From positions 23,865-87,864 of the forward strand of contig CAJUHP010000013.1 of NCBI GenBank assembly GCA_910586125.1: a stretch of DNA of 64,000 nucleotides, read 5' to 3'. This document shows, piece by piece, positions 56,683-64,000 of the stretch (position 1 is the stretch's first letter; each line of letters begins with the position of its first letter). The notes under the pieces are model-generated. The model had not been told where the DNA came from. It saw only the letters and a list, made by a program, of their open reading frames with translations, and ran no database searches. The translations under genes were made by a program, and so were the position numbers. Source of the stretch: an uncultured Lachnospiraceae bacterium (GTDB lineage: Bacteria; Bacillota; Clostridia; Lachnospirales; Lachnospiraceae).

Positions 56683-57663
56683 TCAGCCAGTATTGGATTC
56701 ATCCGGGGAGGATTCCAGCGCCTCCGCATTCCTGCAAGTCTCATAGAGCCACTCTCCCCATCTCTGATAGTATTTTCCGTACGGGTGGGTTTCGTCCCCG
56801 CTGAAATCGCTGCAAAGCGCCCCCTGCGCATCGTCAAACAGCGGATTCACGTCCAGAAAGCCCGCCTTTCTCCTGTCGGCTATCCCGGCGATCTCCCCGT
56901 TCAGCCAGTCGATATTGGCGTTATTGTATGTGTCGTCACGGTCCGAGCGGGAAGCGGTTACATGGAGGTTGGCGCACAGATACAGCTTGGCCTGCGGCTG
57001 CAGGTTTTGTATGCTTTCCGCCGCCTCCTCATATTTTTTTAAAATCGCGCTGTGGGCGTAGCCCAGCTCATTGATTCCCGTCATCAGAAAAATTCTATCA
57101 TATGTCTTTTGTTCGAGCAATTCCTGAAGCGTCATCTTCCCCATGCCTGGCACTTCGATTTCCTTATCCCACATCTTAAACAGACTCATCCCTGACGATG
57201 CAAAGAAATCCGGCGTCTCCAGACCAGCATATTCCATCAGCCCCACGCTCCGGGAATCCCCGATAAAAAGCGTTTGGGAGAAAAAACCGTTCAGCGTCTG
57301 TTCTTGGCTATTCCCGGCGAAAGAAGTCTCCTCCGGGCCGGACGGAGTGACTGGATCCGCTTCTGCGGGCTGTGTGGTCTCTTCTGCGGGTGAAGTATCC
57401 TGTGCGGCGTCATTCGCGTGCAGCGTATCTTGCGGCTTTTTATTCTCATCTGTCTTTCCGCTTTCCTTGGAAGGACTTCCCTCTTTCTCCGGATCTTTTT
57501 GTTCTTTGTATTCTGTGCTCTCTGACTGCTGTCCCTCCTGCCAGTCAGGCATACTCCCAGATGCCTGAGCGGGGTTGGTTTTCAGCAAAAAGACCGGAGA
57601 TAAAATCAGCAGAGAAATCACCATCAAAGCCGGGAAACGGCGGCTGTTGTTCTTTTTCATCAA
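56683..57663 (-). CDS. Membrane-anchored SGNH hydrolase, probable O-acetyltransferase partner
   Basis: A 326-residue protein with a signal anchor (residues about 10-33), a 90-residue acidic/Q/T-rich spacer, then an SGNH domain: FIGDSRSVGL (block I, near 132), the Gly in SSGMSLFKM, TGINELGY (block III), and DETHPYG (block V, catalytic Asp/His). With an MBOAT gene just upstream it resembles PatB/AlgX-type proteins that receive acetyl groups and put them on an extracellular polymer. The polymer may be peptidoglycan, because of the lysozyme-type regulator next to it; this is inference. Confidence 0.85.
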   Translation of the reverse strand: MMKKNNSRRFPALMVISLLILSPVFLLKTNPAQASGSMPDWQEGQQSESTEYKEQKDPEKEGSPSKESGKTDENKKPQDTLHANDAAQDTSPAEETTQPAEADPVTPSGPEETSFAGNSQEQTLNGFFSQTLFIGDSRSVGLMEYAGLETPDFFASSGMSLFKMWDKEIEVPGMGKMTLQELLEQKTYDRIFLMTGINELGYAHSAILKKYEEAAESIQNLQPQAKLYLCANLHVTASRSDRDDTYNNANIDWLNGEIAGIADRRKAGFLDVNPLFDDAQGALCSDFSGDETHPYGKYYQRWGEWLYETCRNAEALESSPDESNTG

Positions 57664-57705
57664 AACACCTCATCTTTTGTTGGCTTACAGCCTCTCTTCG
57701 TACAA

Positions 57706-59133
57706 TCAGAATTGAAAATACAAAAACGGATCGTTCAGGCCGATATACAGACAGTACACCGAAAGCCAGAATACCGCTAAAAGCCCCAGCGCGGCGGTCC
57801 AGGTATGCGCATACCGACGGTACAGCTTTCTGGGAAGCGGCGTACAGAATACAAAACAGGCAAGCAAAAGCAAACCATAACTCTTTCCATACTTGATGTA
57901 ATCCTTTCCAAACACCGTCTTTGCGCCTCCCGGCAGGGCAAACAGCCGGCCAAAATATACCGTGAGCTTTCCGATATTGGAGACGGCAAAGACCAGCCAT
58001 GTCAGGGGAATCGCCATAAGCATGTACACATGCCCGAAGAACCGGTTTTGTTCCAGCCACTCTTTCAGCCCCAGCTTTTCCAGACTGATCAGCCCAAACA
58101 GAACCAGGCCCCACAAAAGAAAATTCCACCCGGCTCCATGCCAGATCCCTGTCAGAAGCCAGACAATCAGCAGATTGCGGATCGTCGCTGCCCTTCCCTG
58201 ACGGCTTCCGCCCAGAGGTATGTACACATAGTCCCGAAACCACTGCCCCAGTGTTTGGTGCCAGCGCCGCCAGAATTCTGTCATAGACACAGAGATATAG
58301 GGATATTGAAAATTCTGCGGAAAGCGCATCCCCAACATCCATCCCAGACCGCGGGCCATCAGAGAATAACCGTAAAAGTCAAAATAGAGCTGAAAACTGA
58401 ACGCGGCGATCCCCATCCAGGCCAAAGGCGTGGAAATGCTCTCATAGCCGATAGCTCCTATCTCCCGCCACAGATTCCCGATCCGGTTTGCCAGCAGCAC
58501 TTTCATCCCCAGCCCCATACAAAATTCACGCAGGCCCTGATCTAGCTGCTTCATCTGGTGTCTCCTTCTCTTCAGCGCTTCCTCCACCTCCGCGTAATGA
58601 ATAATCGGCCCGGCGATCAGTTGGGGGAACATACACAGGTAGGTGGCTACCGGCACTACCGCATGGGTATCATAGGAGGCGCCCCAGTAGAGATCCAACA
58701 GATACGAGACCACCTGAAAAGTGAAAAAACTGATTCCCGGCGGCAGTTCCGGCCGGAAAACCGGCAAAACAGCCAGAGATTCGGGAAGAATCCGGTTCAA
58801 ATTTTCGCAGATAAATCCCAGATATTTAAAACAAAATAGCTGGCCGAAATTCCAGAAAAGGCCCAGGTATAGAAATCTTTTTTTGGCGCTTTGCGGCCTG
58901 CGGCGAAGAATGGAGGGCCTTTTGTCTGCAATGGCCTGCCCTAACCAGATATTGACCGCCGTGGATACCAGCAGCAGCAGCAGATACCAGGGCCGTCTCC
59001 ATGTGCCCACGCCGTAAAAAATTACGCTCGCGGCAAATAGCGCCCCATTCTTTGTGTTGTCCGGCATCAGATAATAGATGATAAAAAATATGGGCATAAA
59101 TCCCAGTAAAAACGGCAGGCTGCTGAAAACCAT
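57706..59133 (-). CDS. MBOAT O-acyltransferase, AlgI/PatA-like
   Basis: A 475-residue polytopic membrane protein starting MVFSSLPFLLGFMPIFFIIY. MBOAT features: SMTEFWRRWHQTLGQWFRDYVYIPLGG and the catalytic His in GIWHGAGWNFLLWG (near 331). It would move acetyl groups from cytoplasmic acetyl-CoA across the membrane to the SGNH partner. First gene of the four-gene operon with the sigma/anti-sigma pair; an ECF-like promoter is 40 bases upstream. Confidence 0.95.
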   Translation of the reverse strand: MVFSSLPFLLGFMPIFFIIYYLMPDNTKNGALFAASVIFYGVGTWRRPWYLLLLLVSTAVNIWLGQAIADKRPSILRRRPQSAKKRFLYLGLFWNFGQLFCFKYLGFICENLNRILPESLAVLPVFRPELPPGISFFTFQVVSYLLDLYWGASYDTHAVVPVATYLCMFPQLIAGPIIHYAEVEEALKRRRHQMKQLDQGLREFCMGLGMKVLLANRIGNLWREIGAIGYESISTPLAWMGIAAFSFQLYFDFYGYSLMARGLGWMLGMRFPQNFQYPYISVSMTEFWRRWHQTLGQWFRDYVYIPLGGSRQGRAATIRNLLIVWLLTGIWHGAGWNFLLWGLVLFGLISLEKLGLKEWLEQNRFFGHVYMLMAIPLTWLVFAVSNIGKLTVYFGRLFALPGGAKTVFGKDYIKYGKSYGLLLLACFVFCTPLPRKLYRRYAHTWTAALGLLAVFWLSVYCLYIGLNDPFLYFQF

Positions 59134-59173
59134 GTTCTAAAAACCTCTTTCCAAAAATTGCTTCTATAGGATT

Positions 59174-59200
59174 GACGGCTGAAAACCGCAAAAAGTTACA
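59174..59200 (-). promoter_or_regulatory. ECF-type promoter before the MBOAT operon
   Basis: On the minus strand TGTAAC (59200-59195), 17 bases, CGTC (59177-59174), about 40 bases from the MBOAT start. It fits the TGAAAC / CGTC consensus of SigV-type factors with one mismatch. Confidence 0.6.
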
Positions 59201-59249
59201 GACGTTTTGAAACGTAATAAAAACGAAAGGTTCTTGTAACAATTTCAGA

Positions 59250-59291
59250 AAGCGCAAAGTCCCGCAAAACAGCCGGGACTCTGCGCTTTTT
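59250..59291. terminator. Terminator after the BlaR1-like gene
   Basis: GCGCAAAGTCCCG pairs with CGGGACTCTGCGC, with one mismatch, around a short A-rich loop; T run on the plus strand, weaker on the minus strand. Confidence 0.6.
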
Positions 59292-59382
59292 ATGGTTGTC
59301 CGTCTTCTTTTCCTCCATACACAGGACGATTCATCGGGAATTCTTGCCAAAGGATTCCCTTGCTTTCCTGTGCGAAGCACCT

Positions 59383-61857
59383 TTAATCGGAGACGCCCGC
59401 AGGAATATACGCTCTTCCCACAGCCTCGCACCATATCCGGATTTTTTCGCCCAAATCGTCCATCTTGCCCAGACCAGGAATCTCCGGCTCATTATTTTCC
59501 AATACCCGGTAGGTTTCCGGTATGCGGTGAGGCTCCTGCGGCGATCCGGCCTGAAAAAGCTCCCGGCCCGAACCGCTTAAACTCTCTCCCAGCATATCCG
59601 GATCGGTGCTGACGAGCAGATACGATGCTTCGATATAAGCGTTTACGGTTTCGGCAAACTCCACCATAGCCGGAATATCCATCATGAAATCCGGTTCTTG
59701 GATATCCTGCCATTCGATGCTTCCACTGTCCAAAACAGCCTTTTCTCCCGCCTCGTCAAAAGAAAACAATTCATAATGGTAAAAATGTCCGCCGGTCCCG
59801 GAGTACGGAGAATACTCCAACAGATAATCCTGGCCTTCCCACCGGCACAGATACCAGGTTCTCCACCCTGTATGCGCAGCGCCGGCCTCGTCGGAATACA
59901 GTACCTTTCCCTGCCCGTCCAACACCGCCATCACGCCGGTCGAAGCCATATGAAAATGCCCAAAATCAAATACAATCCTTTCCGTCTGTCCATTGTGGGT
60001 CAAGTCCGCCTCCCATTCAAGAAAATCTTCTGTCATCCCGGGAGCTGTGCTTCCCGCTGCAAAGGACGCATAATATGCTGCTATCTCTTCCCCGTTTTCT
60101 TCGCTCTGTTTCTCTGTTCCCTCCTCTTCGCCGCTCTGTGAGCCCGCGTCTGCGGCTGCCCGCTCTTTTTTATTGGATACAAAATACCAGCCGGTTTCCG
60201 CCTCCGCCAGAATCGCCTCCCCCGTCCAATACGTATCTTCCTCGCCCGCCGTGCGATAGACAAGGCGAATCCGGCCCTCGCTTTCCTGGCTTGCCTGTTC
60301 ACAGACCAGAGGCAGGCGTTCTGCCTCCTCCCCGGTCTCCACTTGATAATATTTCCCGTTCCACTCATACCAGCCGGAGAGATATTCGTCAAACCATGCG
60401 GCCTCGATAGGGCGGCCCGTTCCCTCTTCCCAGGCCCGGCGTATGGTATCCCGGCTCACCCGGACAAGACTTCCTTCGACATCCAGGCCCTGCTTTGCAA
60501 GCGCCCCGCTTTCTTGCGGGGAAAGCATCTTTGCCGTTATCCTTTCCTTGAGAGCAAAAGCAAGATAGCGGATAAACATCCCGTCCAGCTTTTCTGTCTC
60601 CATATAAGAACCAGAATCCGTCCATTCCGTTTCTCCGCTGGCAAGAAACACATTCCGCTCCGGCGCATTCAGATATGCGGTAAAATAATCCAGCCGTTCC
60701 CTCTCTGTCATACCGCCAGGCCAGAGAGCCTCTTGTTTTGTCTGTCCGGATTCTTTTTCTTTCGTTTCCTGAGGATTTACCGTTTCCGCTGTCTCCTTTG
60801 GCTCCGTCTCCGCAGGGCTTGTCATCAGACAGCCGGAGACTGCCAGACAAACCGCCGTCAATACCAGGCACATGCGATAAGCCGGGCGCTGGTACGAAAG
60901 CACGTTGCGGATGCGCTTTTTCGCGTAAGGCTCTCCGAAGGCCAGACCGCTGTCCCCAGCGCCGGTCCCCGCAAATACCATCAGCGTCTGCGCATATTCT
61001 TTCTTTTTCCTCCCCTGCAGACAGGACAGTACCGCCTCGTCGCAGGACATCTCCATATCCATGCACATCAGACGGTAGGACAGCCACGCAAACGGGTTGA
61101 ACCAATGCAGGCAGGCTACGCAAAAAGCGGCCGGCTTTAACAGATAATCCCTGCGTCGGATATGCGTCTGTTCATGCAGAAGTACATACTGCCTCTGCGC
61201 AGGCGTCAGGCCATCCGGAACATAGATCACCGGATGCAAAAATCCCATCGTAAAGGGTCCCCGTATGCCGTCCACAACGCAGGCGCCTTCCTCCTCGCCT
61301 CTTTTTCTGCGGCGGATATACCGTTTCCAAAGGAAACTCCTGCGCCCCTGCACGGCTGCCAGAATTCCCATGCCGCCCACCCAGATCAGAGCCGGGAGCG
61401 GGGTGGACAAATAGGGATTTCCTGTCAGAGCAGCGTTCGGAATCGTTTCTCTGCCGCCCGTCTTTTCCTCCCGGCTATATTCCCTCTCCTCCGGCGTTGC
61501 CGGTGGCAGCACCAGAACCGCCGAAGTCAAGCCCTTTCCCGCAGAAAAACCGGTCTCCAGCCGGTAGGAGGGCGGCCGCTTTCCTGCGGACACAACGCTC
61601 CCGCCACTGCCGCCGGCCCCTTTCCCGAACTCTGGCATAACCTCCAGAACGCTCTTCCACCGCGGTACAATGCTCACAGGCCCCGGCAGAGCAAACGGAC
61701 ACAGAAAACGGAAAAAAACAACCGCCCACAGAGCATAGGAAAAGATTTTGGGCGCTTTTTTCAGAAACAGACGCAAAAGACAAACCGCGAGGCATACAAA
61801 AGCAGCCGTTATACTCCATTCCAGCACCGCCTCAAAAGCAAACATGAATCCCTTCAA
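59383..61857 (-). CDS. BlaR1/MecR1-like M56 peptidase with non-penicillin-binding sensor
   Basis: An 824-residue membrane protein. Several N-terminal membrane segments flank an M56 zinc peptidase core with LLHEQTHIRRRDYLLK (HExxH near residue 228). A further membrane segment near 330 is followed by about 480 extracellular residues. That part lacks the SxxK and KTG motifs of the usual beta-lactam sensor; it contains a domain with LTHNGQTERIVFDFGHFHMA that resembles VCBS/lipoprotein-type repeats. It would sense an unknown signal and cleave the neighbouring BlaI-like repressor. It overlaps that gene by four bases. No beta-lactamase gene is nearby. Confidence 0.88.
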   Translation of the reverse strand: MKGFMFAFEAVLEWSITAAFVCLAVCLLRLFLKKAPKIFSYALWAVVFFRFLCPFALPGPVSIVPRWKSVLEVMPEFGKGAGGSGGSVVSAGKRPPSYRLETGFSAGKGLTSAVLVLPPATPEEREYSREEKTGGRETIPNAALTGNPYLSTPLPALIWVGGMGILAAVQGRRSFLWKRYIRRRKRGEEEGACVVDGIRGPFTMGFLHPVIYVPDGLTPAQRQYVLLHEQTHIRRRDYLLKPAAFCVACLHWFNPFAWLSYRLMCMDMEMSCDEAVLSCLQGRKKKEYAQTLMVFAGTGAGDSGLAFGEPYAKKRIRNVLSYQRPAYRMCLVLTAVCLAVSGCLMTSPAETEPKETAETVNPQETKEKESGQTKQEALWPGGMTERERLDYFTAYLNAPERNVFLASGETEWTDSGSYMETEKLDGMFIRYLAFALKERITAKMLSPQESGALAKQGLDVEGSLVRVSRDTIRRAWEEGTGRPIEAAWFDEYLSGWYEWNGKYYQVETGEEAERLPLVCEQASQESEGRIRLVYRTAGEEDTYWTGEAILAEAETGWYFVSNKKERAAADAGSQSGEEEGTEKQSEENGEEIAAYYASFAAGSTAPGMTEDFLEWEADLTHNGQTERIVFDFGHFHMASTGVMAVLDGQGKVLYSDEAGAAHTGWRTWYLCRWEGQDYLLEYSPYSGTGGHFYHYELFSFDEAGEKAVLDSGSIEWQDIQEPDFMMDIPAMVEFAETVNAYIEASYLLVSTDPDMLGESLSGSGRELFQAGSPQEPHRIPETYRVLENNEPEIPGLGKMDDLGEKIRIWCEAVGRAYIPAGVSD

Positions 61858-62210
61858 TCTTCCGCCTCCTCCTCGTACTGTGCAATCATCTCCTTGATCT
61901 CCTCCAACTGGCGTCTCGTCAGTCGCTTTCTGTCCATAAAGGCCGCAAGAAATCCTGGTATGGAGCCGCCGTAGTTCTCTTTTAGAAATTCTTCGCCTTG
62001 ATTCTGCAGGTATTCCTCCTTTGAGAGCAGAGAAGTCACACAGGCATTTTGATTCTGAAAAAGTTTCTGCTCACAGATCCGCTTCAGCATGGTATATGTG
62101 GTGGACTTTTTCCAATTCAGGCGCTCTTCGCAAAGCTTTACCAGATCGCCGGACGCAATCGGCTCCTTCTCCCAGATCAGATCCGCCAGTTTTTTCTCGT
62201 ACGCAGTCAT
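61854..62210 (-). CDS. BlaI/MecI-family repressor
   Basis: A 118-residue winged-helix repressor starting MTAYEKKLADLIWEKEPIAS. KSTTYTMLKRICEQKLFQNQ is the recognition region. The C-terminal helical part makes the dimer and carries the site cut by BlaR1-type peptidases. Two dyad operators lie in its promoter. It is coupled to the peptidase gene. Confidence 0.92.
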   Translation of the reverse strand: MTAYEKKLADLIWEKEPIASGDLVKLCEERLNWKKSTTYTMLKRICEQKLFQNQNACVTSLLSKEEYLQNQGEEFLKENYGGSIPGFLAAFMDRKRLTRRQLEEIKEMIAQYEEEAED

Positions 62211-62284
62211 AGTCTTTTCCTTTCTGTTCTCTTTCCTTTTTCATGGTTCTTCTCCCCTTCTTGGCGCCCTATGAAAGCACAATA

Positions 62285-62330
62285 GTCTATGAGCTGTAGA
62301 CCATCTAATGTTAGTCTACAACTCATAGAC
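62285..62330. promoter_or_regulatory. Twin BlaI-type operators
   Basis: GTCTATGAGCTGTAGAC (62285-62301) and GTCTACAACTCATAGAC (62314-62330) are each self-dyads and are also inverted copies of each other with one mismatch. They cover the -10 region and start of the repressor promoter. Confidence 0.85.
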
Positions 62331-62341
62331 TATATTGTCAA
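62313..62341 (-). promoter_or_regulatory. Promoter of the BlaI/BlaR1 pair
   Basis: On the minus strand TTGACA (62341-62336), 17 bases, TAGACT (62318-62313). Operator 62314-62330 overlaps it, so the pair is autoregulated. Confidence 0.75.
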
Positions 62342-62419
62342 GAGAAAACGATAAAAAAGATTGTAAGACGGCCGAAAAATAACTTTGTGATCCGCGAATC
62401 CCTAAGCGGCAGTCTGTTT

Positions 62420-63088
62420 TTATTTTGGATACAGCTCGCTGGCATAGTCTTGTGCGATCTGCCTGAGAATCATTTCCTCCACCGGCGGATTTTTAGAGTC
62501 CTCTCCGGGCCGAACAAAATAACTCTCAAAAAAACCATGTTTCTTTGTCGATTCCTCCAGAAGAAACGCATCGCGCTCCTTCCCCTGCGCGTGACAGAGT
62601 CTCGCATTCAGCAGGCTGCACACCGTAAACGTTGCGTAATCCTGTTTTGCCATAGCCTTTTTTGCCGCACAGGTCAGCGCGTCCTGCAGCTTGTCCAAAT
62701 TGGGAACGTCATCAAAAGAACGAATGGAAATGCGGGCATTTTTATAGACCTCCATATGAAGACATTGTTTTGCCCTGTGTTCCACAAGATATGCGTCCCT
62801 CTCCCTCAAAGAGTCGCCTTGACGACAGATTGCGGCAATCTCCAGCCACAGTTTCTCTGCCTCCAGATATCTTTTCTTTTTTTCCTCCTCCTGCGCCTTA
62901 TCTGTCAATTCATTTTTCAAAAGCTCCGCCGGGTTAGCGGCAGGCACAGCAAACTGCTTTTTTAACTCCAACAGACGCAGGTAATCTGCTGGATAATAAT
63001 CTCGAACTCCATATACCAACGAGGGGGGAACCGGATAACGTTTACACAATTTTTCATACTCGCTCTGCTCGTTCCAGCCATATGCCAT
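62420..63088 (-). CDS. Protein of unknown function, TPR-like helical
   Basis: A 222-residue soluble protein starting MAYGWNEQSEYEKLCKRYPV at ATG 63086-63088, nine bases after AAGGAG. The first 45 residues look like a small domain; the rest is alpha-helical with TPR-like pieces (RYLEAEKLWLEIAAICRQGD, YATFTVCSLLNARLCHAQGK). No enzymatic motif is visible. It follows the 226-residue gene by 23 bases in the same direction. No family is recognised. Confidence 0.75.
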   Translation of the reverse strand: MAYGWNEQSEYEKLCKRYPVPPSLVYGVRDYYPADYLRLLELKKQFAVPAANPAELLKNELTDKAQEEEKKKRYLEAEKLWLEIAAICRQGDSLRERDAYLVEHRAKQCLHMEVYKNARISIRSFDDVPNLDKLQDALTCAAKKAMAKQDYATFTVCSLLNARLCHAQGKERDAFLLEESTKKHGFFESYFVRPGEDSKNPPVEEMILRQIAQDYASELYPK

Positions 63089-63111
63089 AATCACACACTC
63101 CTTTTTAGACT

Positions 63112-63792
63112 TCAGTCCAGATAGATAATCGGATCTTCCTCACTGTAAAAAATTCGATCCACACTGTCAGAACCGTTTTGTTCTGCCTGATAATCTTTCA
63201 GAGAAACCCCTCTCTCCATCAGATACTGCCCGGCTATGTATCTTCCAATTTCCGGGTGAGACGCCATATATTCCATCGCCGCCTCGTGACCCAACAGGCC
63301 CGTCAAGATGTTATACTGGTCACATGGGAACTCTTTTTCACACAGCCACTCTTTCACCAGGGAGGGATCGTCTCCCAGCGCTTTGTGAAAAAGCGCCTTC
63401 AAAAAACAAATCCGGGCAATGATATCTTCCACCTCCGCCACTCCCCGCGTTGACATATGAAACTCATTAAATTCCCAAAGGCCGGGAATTTGCACCTTCA
63501 TCCGTTTCGGCATTTTTTGATAATAGCTGTCAAAAAGATAATAGGCTTCCATCAAATGTACAAGAATTCCCTCCGCCGCACTTCGGACATCTTTTTTCTG
63601 GGGCATTTCCTTTATCGCCTTCTGTATGGATGCCCACTTGGAATCCGCGACCGTCCGAACGGCAACTTGTACCGAATCGCCTTGTATAAAGATTTCGGCT
63701 GCTTTTGCCAACGCGACGGCTGCTTTCAGATACGGTTGATTACAAAGATCTAATAGACGGTCGATTATTGGATTTGTTCCCGAAATCACCAT
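63112..63792 (-). CDS. Protein of unknown function, helical
   Basis: A 226-residue soluble protein starting MVISGTNPIIDRLLDLCNQP after GGAGATGG. It is almost fully helical, with WASIQKAIKEMPQKKDVRSAAEGILVHLMEAYYLF and an acidic C-terminus (DSVDRIFYSEEDPIIYLD). There is no signal peptide or membrane segment. It forms a pair with the next gene and has no recognised relatives here. The operon is between the BlaI region and a tRNA gene. Confidence 0.75.
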   Translation of the reverse strand: MVISGTNPIIDRLLDLCNQPYLKAAVALAKAAEIFIQGDSVQVAVRTVADSKWASIQKAIKEMPQKKDVRSAAEGILVHLMEAYYLFDSYYQKMPKRMKVQIPGLWEFNEFHMSTRGVAEVEDIIARICFLKALFHKALGDDPSLVKEWLCEKEFPCDQYNILTGLLGHEAAMEYMASHPEIGRYIAGQYLMERGVSLKDYQAEQNGSDSVDRIFYSEEDPIIYLD

Positions 63793-63910
63793 ACTCTATC
63801 CATCTCCTTTCCGCTGAATCAAGTTTCTTCTATTTTACCAGATTTTTTTGAAATTCCATCCATTTGGAGTATTATTTCCAGAAAAATTTGCCCGCTAGAT
63901 ATACAGCAAA

Positions 63911-63938
63911 AAACCTCCCCGGTTTTCCCGGAGAGGCT
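63911..63938 (-). terminator. Terminator of the tRNA-Gln gene
   Basis: On the minus strand CCTCTCCGGG and CCGGGGAGG pair around AAAA, followed by TTTTTT. Confidence 0.85.
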
Positions 63939-63946
63939 CTTCTTCG

Positions 63947-64000
63947 CTGGGCTACAAGGATTCGAACCTTGAAATGACGGAGTCAGAGTCCGTTGCCTTA
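63947..64000 (-). tRNA. tRNA-Gln (CTG), 5' end beyond window
   Basis: The minus strand reads into a 5-bp anticodon stem ACGGA/TCCGT with loop CTCTGAC (anticodon CTG), a T-arm CAAGG-TTCGAAT-CCTTG, and an acceptor 3' strand TAGCCCA plus discriminator G. CCA is not encoded. The D-arm is incomplete and the 5' acceptor strand is outside the window. Confidence 0.93.

Noticed and set aside
1..64000. CRISPR array
   Set aside because: No run of regularly spaced direct repeats was seen in any region; the only direct repeats are the 197-bp pair, the 26-bp tandem unit and the short heptamers.
1..64000. Insertion sequences or transposase genes
   Set aside because: No DDE or HUH transposase-like product was seen; the tyrosine recombinase belongs to the prophage.

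Overview
The window looks like a chromosome segment of a gut-type Clostridia (probably Lachnospiraceae). The Shine-Dalgarno sites are strong AGGAGG types, the metabolic genes have moderate GC, and BlaI/BlaR1, SigV/RsiV-like and GlpP-type control are present. Family assignments come from reading translated sequence, not from database searches.

Positions 1 to about 31,190 are the right-hand part of an integrated siphovirus-like prophage; its tail, lysis and left att site lie outside the window. From left to right, mostly on the minus strand: a head module (truncated major capsid, GP20 scaffold, a tail-collar cassette, a MuF minor head protein with a C-terminal metallopeptidase-like domain, SPP1-type portal, both terminase subunits); a late regulator; a regulatory/modification stretch with a Dam-type methylase and one gene broken in two places; a replication module (SNF2 helicase, VRR-NUC nuclease, a repeat-rich probable origin, VirE-type primase-helicase, family A DNA polymerase, DUF2815, DUF2800); and small early genes. 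From 24.5 kb the plus strand holds the lysogeny side: small genes behind twin hairpin leaders, three tandem XRE repressors each with its own promoter and operator, a divergent XRE/ImmA-like pair, a RelB/YafQ-type toxin-antitoxin pair, a Uma2 nuclease and the tyrosine integrase. A duplicated tRNA/tmRNA 3' end follows at about 31,162-31,188.

Positions 31.2 to 64 kb are host DNA. They hold a TetR regulator with a gene remnant; a chemotaxis receptor and an FMN-binding-type lipoprotein; a five-gene glycerol 3-phosphate/glycerol operon (glpA-like, FAD oxidoreductase, DUF1667, glpP, glpK) behind a leader terminator that GlpP probably controls; a glycerophosphodiesterase; a sugar MFS transporter divergent from a GH2 glycosidase; a YciI/SDR/sulfatase operon; D-lactate dehydrogenase; a uracil permease followed 11 bases later by a GmrSD-like restriction gene; a phosphoglycolate phosphatase-like enzyme; and an aconitase-family hydratase. 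Then comes a minus-strand MBOAT / SGNH / ECF sigma / RsiV-like anti-sigma operon that resembles a lysozyme-responsive O-acetylation system, a BlaI/BlaR1-like pair with twin operators, two unrecognised genes, and the 3' part of tRNA-Gln(CTG) at the window edge.

The observations I rate highest are an apparent antisense small RNA at 22,877-22,926, the twin covarying hairpin leaders at 24.57 and 25.06 kb, the MuF-metallopeptidase toxin candidate, a phage gene interrupted by a G7 tract and a 26-bp tandem duplication, and the SigV/RsiV-MBOAT-SGNH operon.
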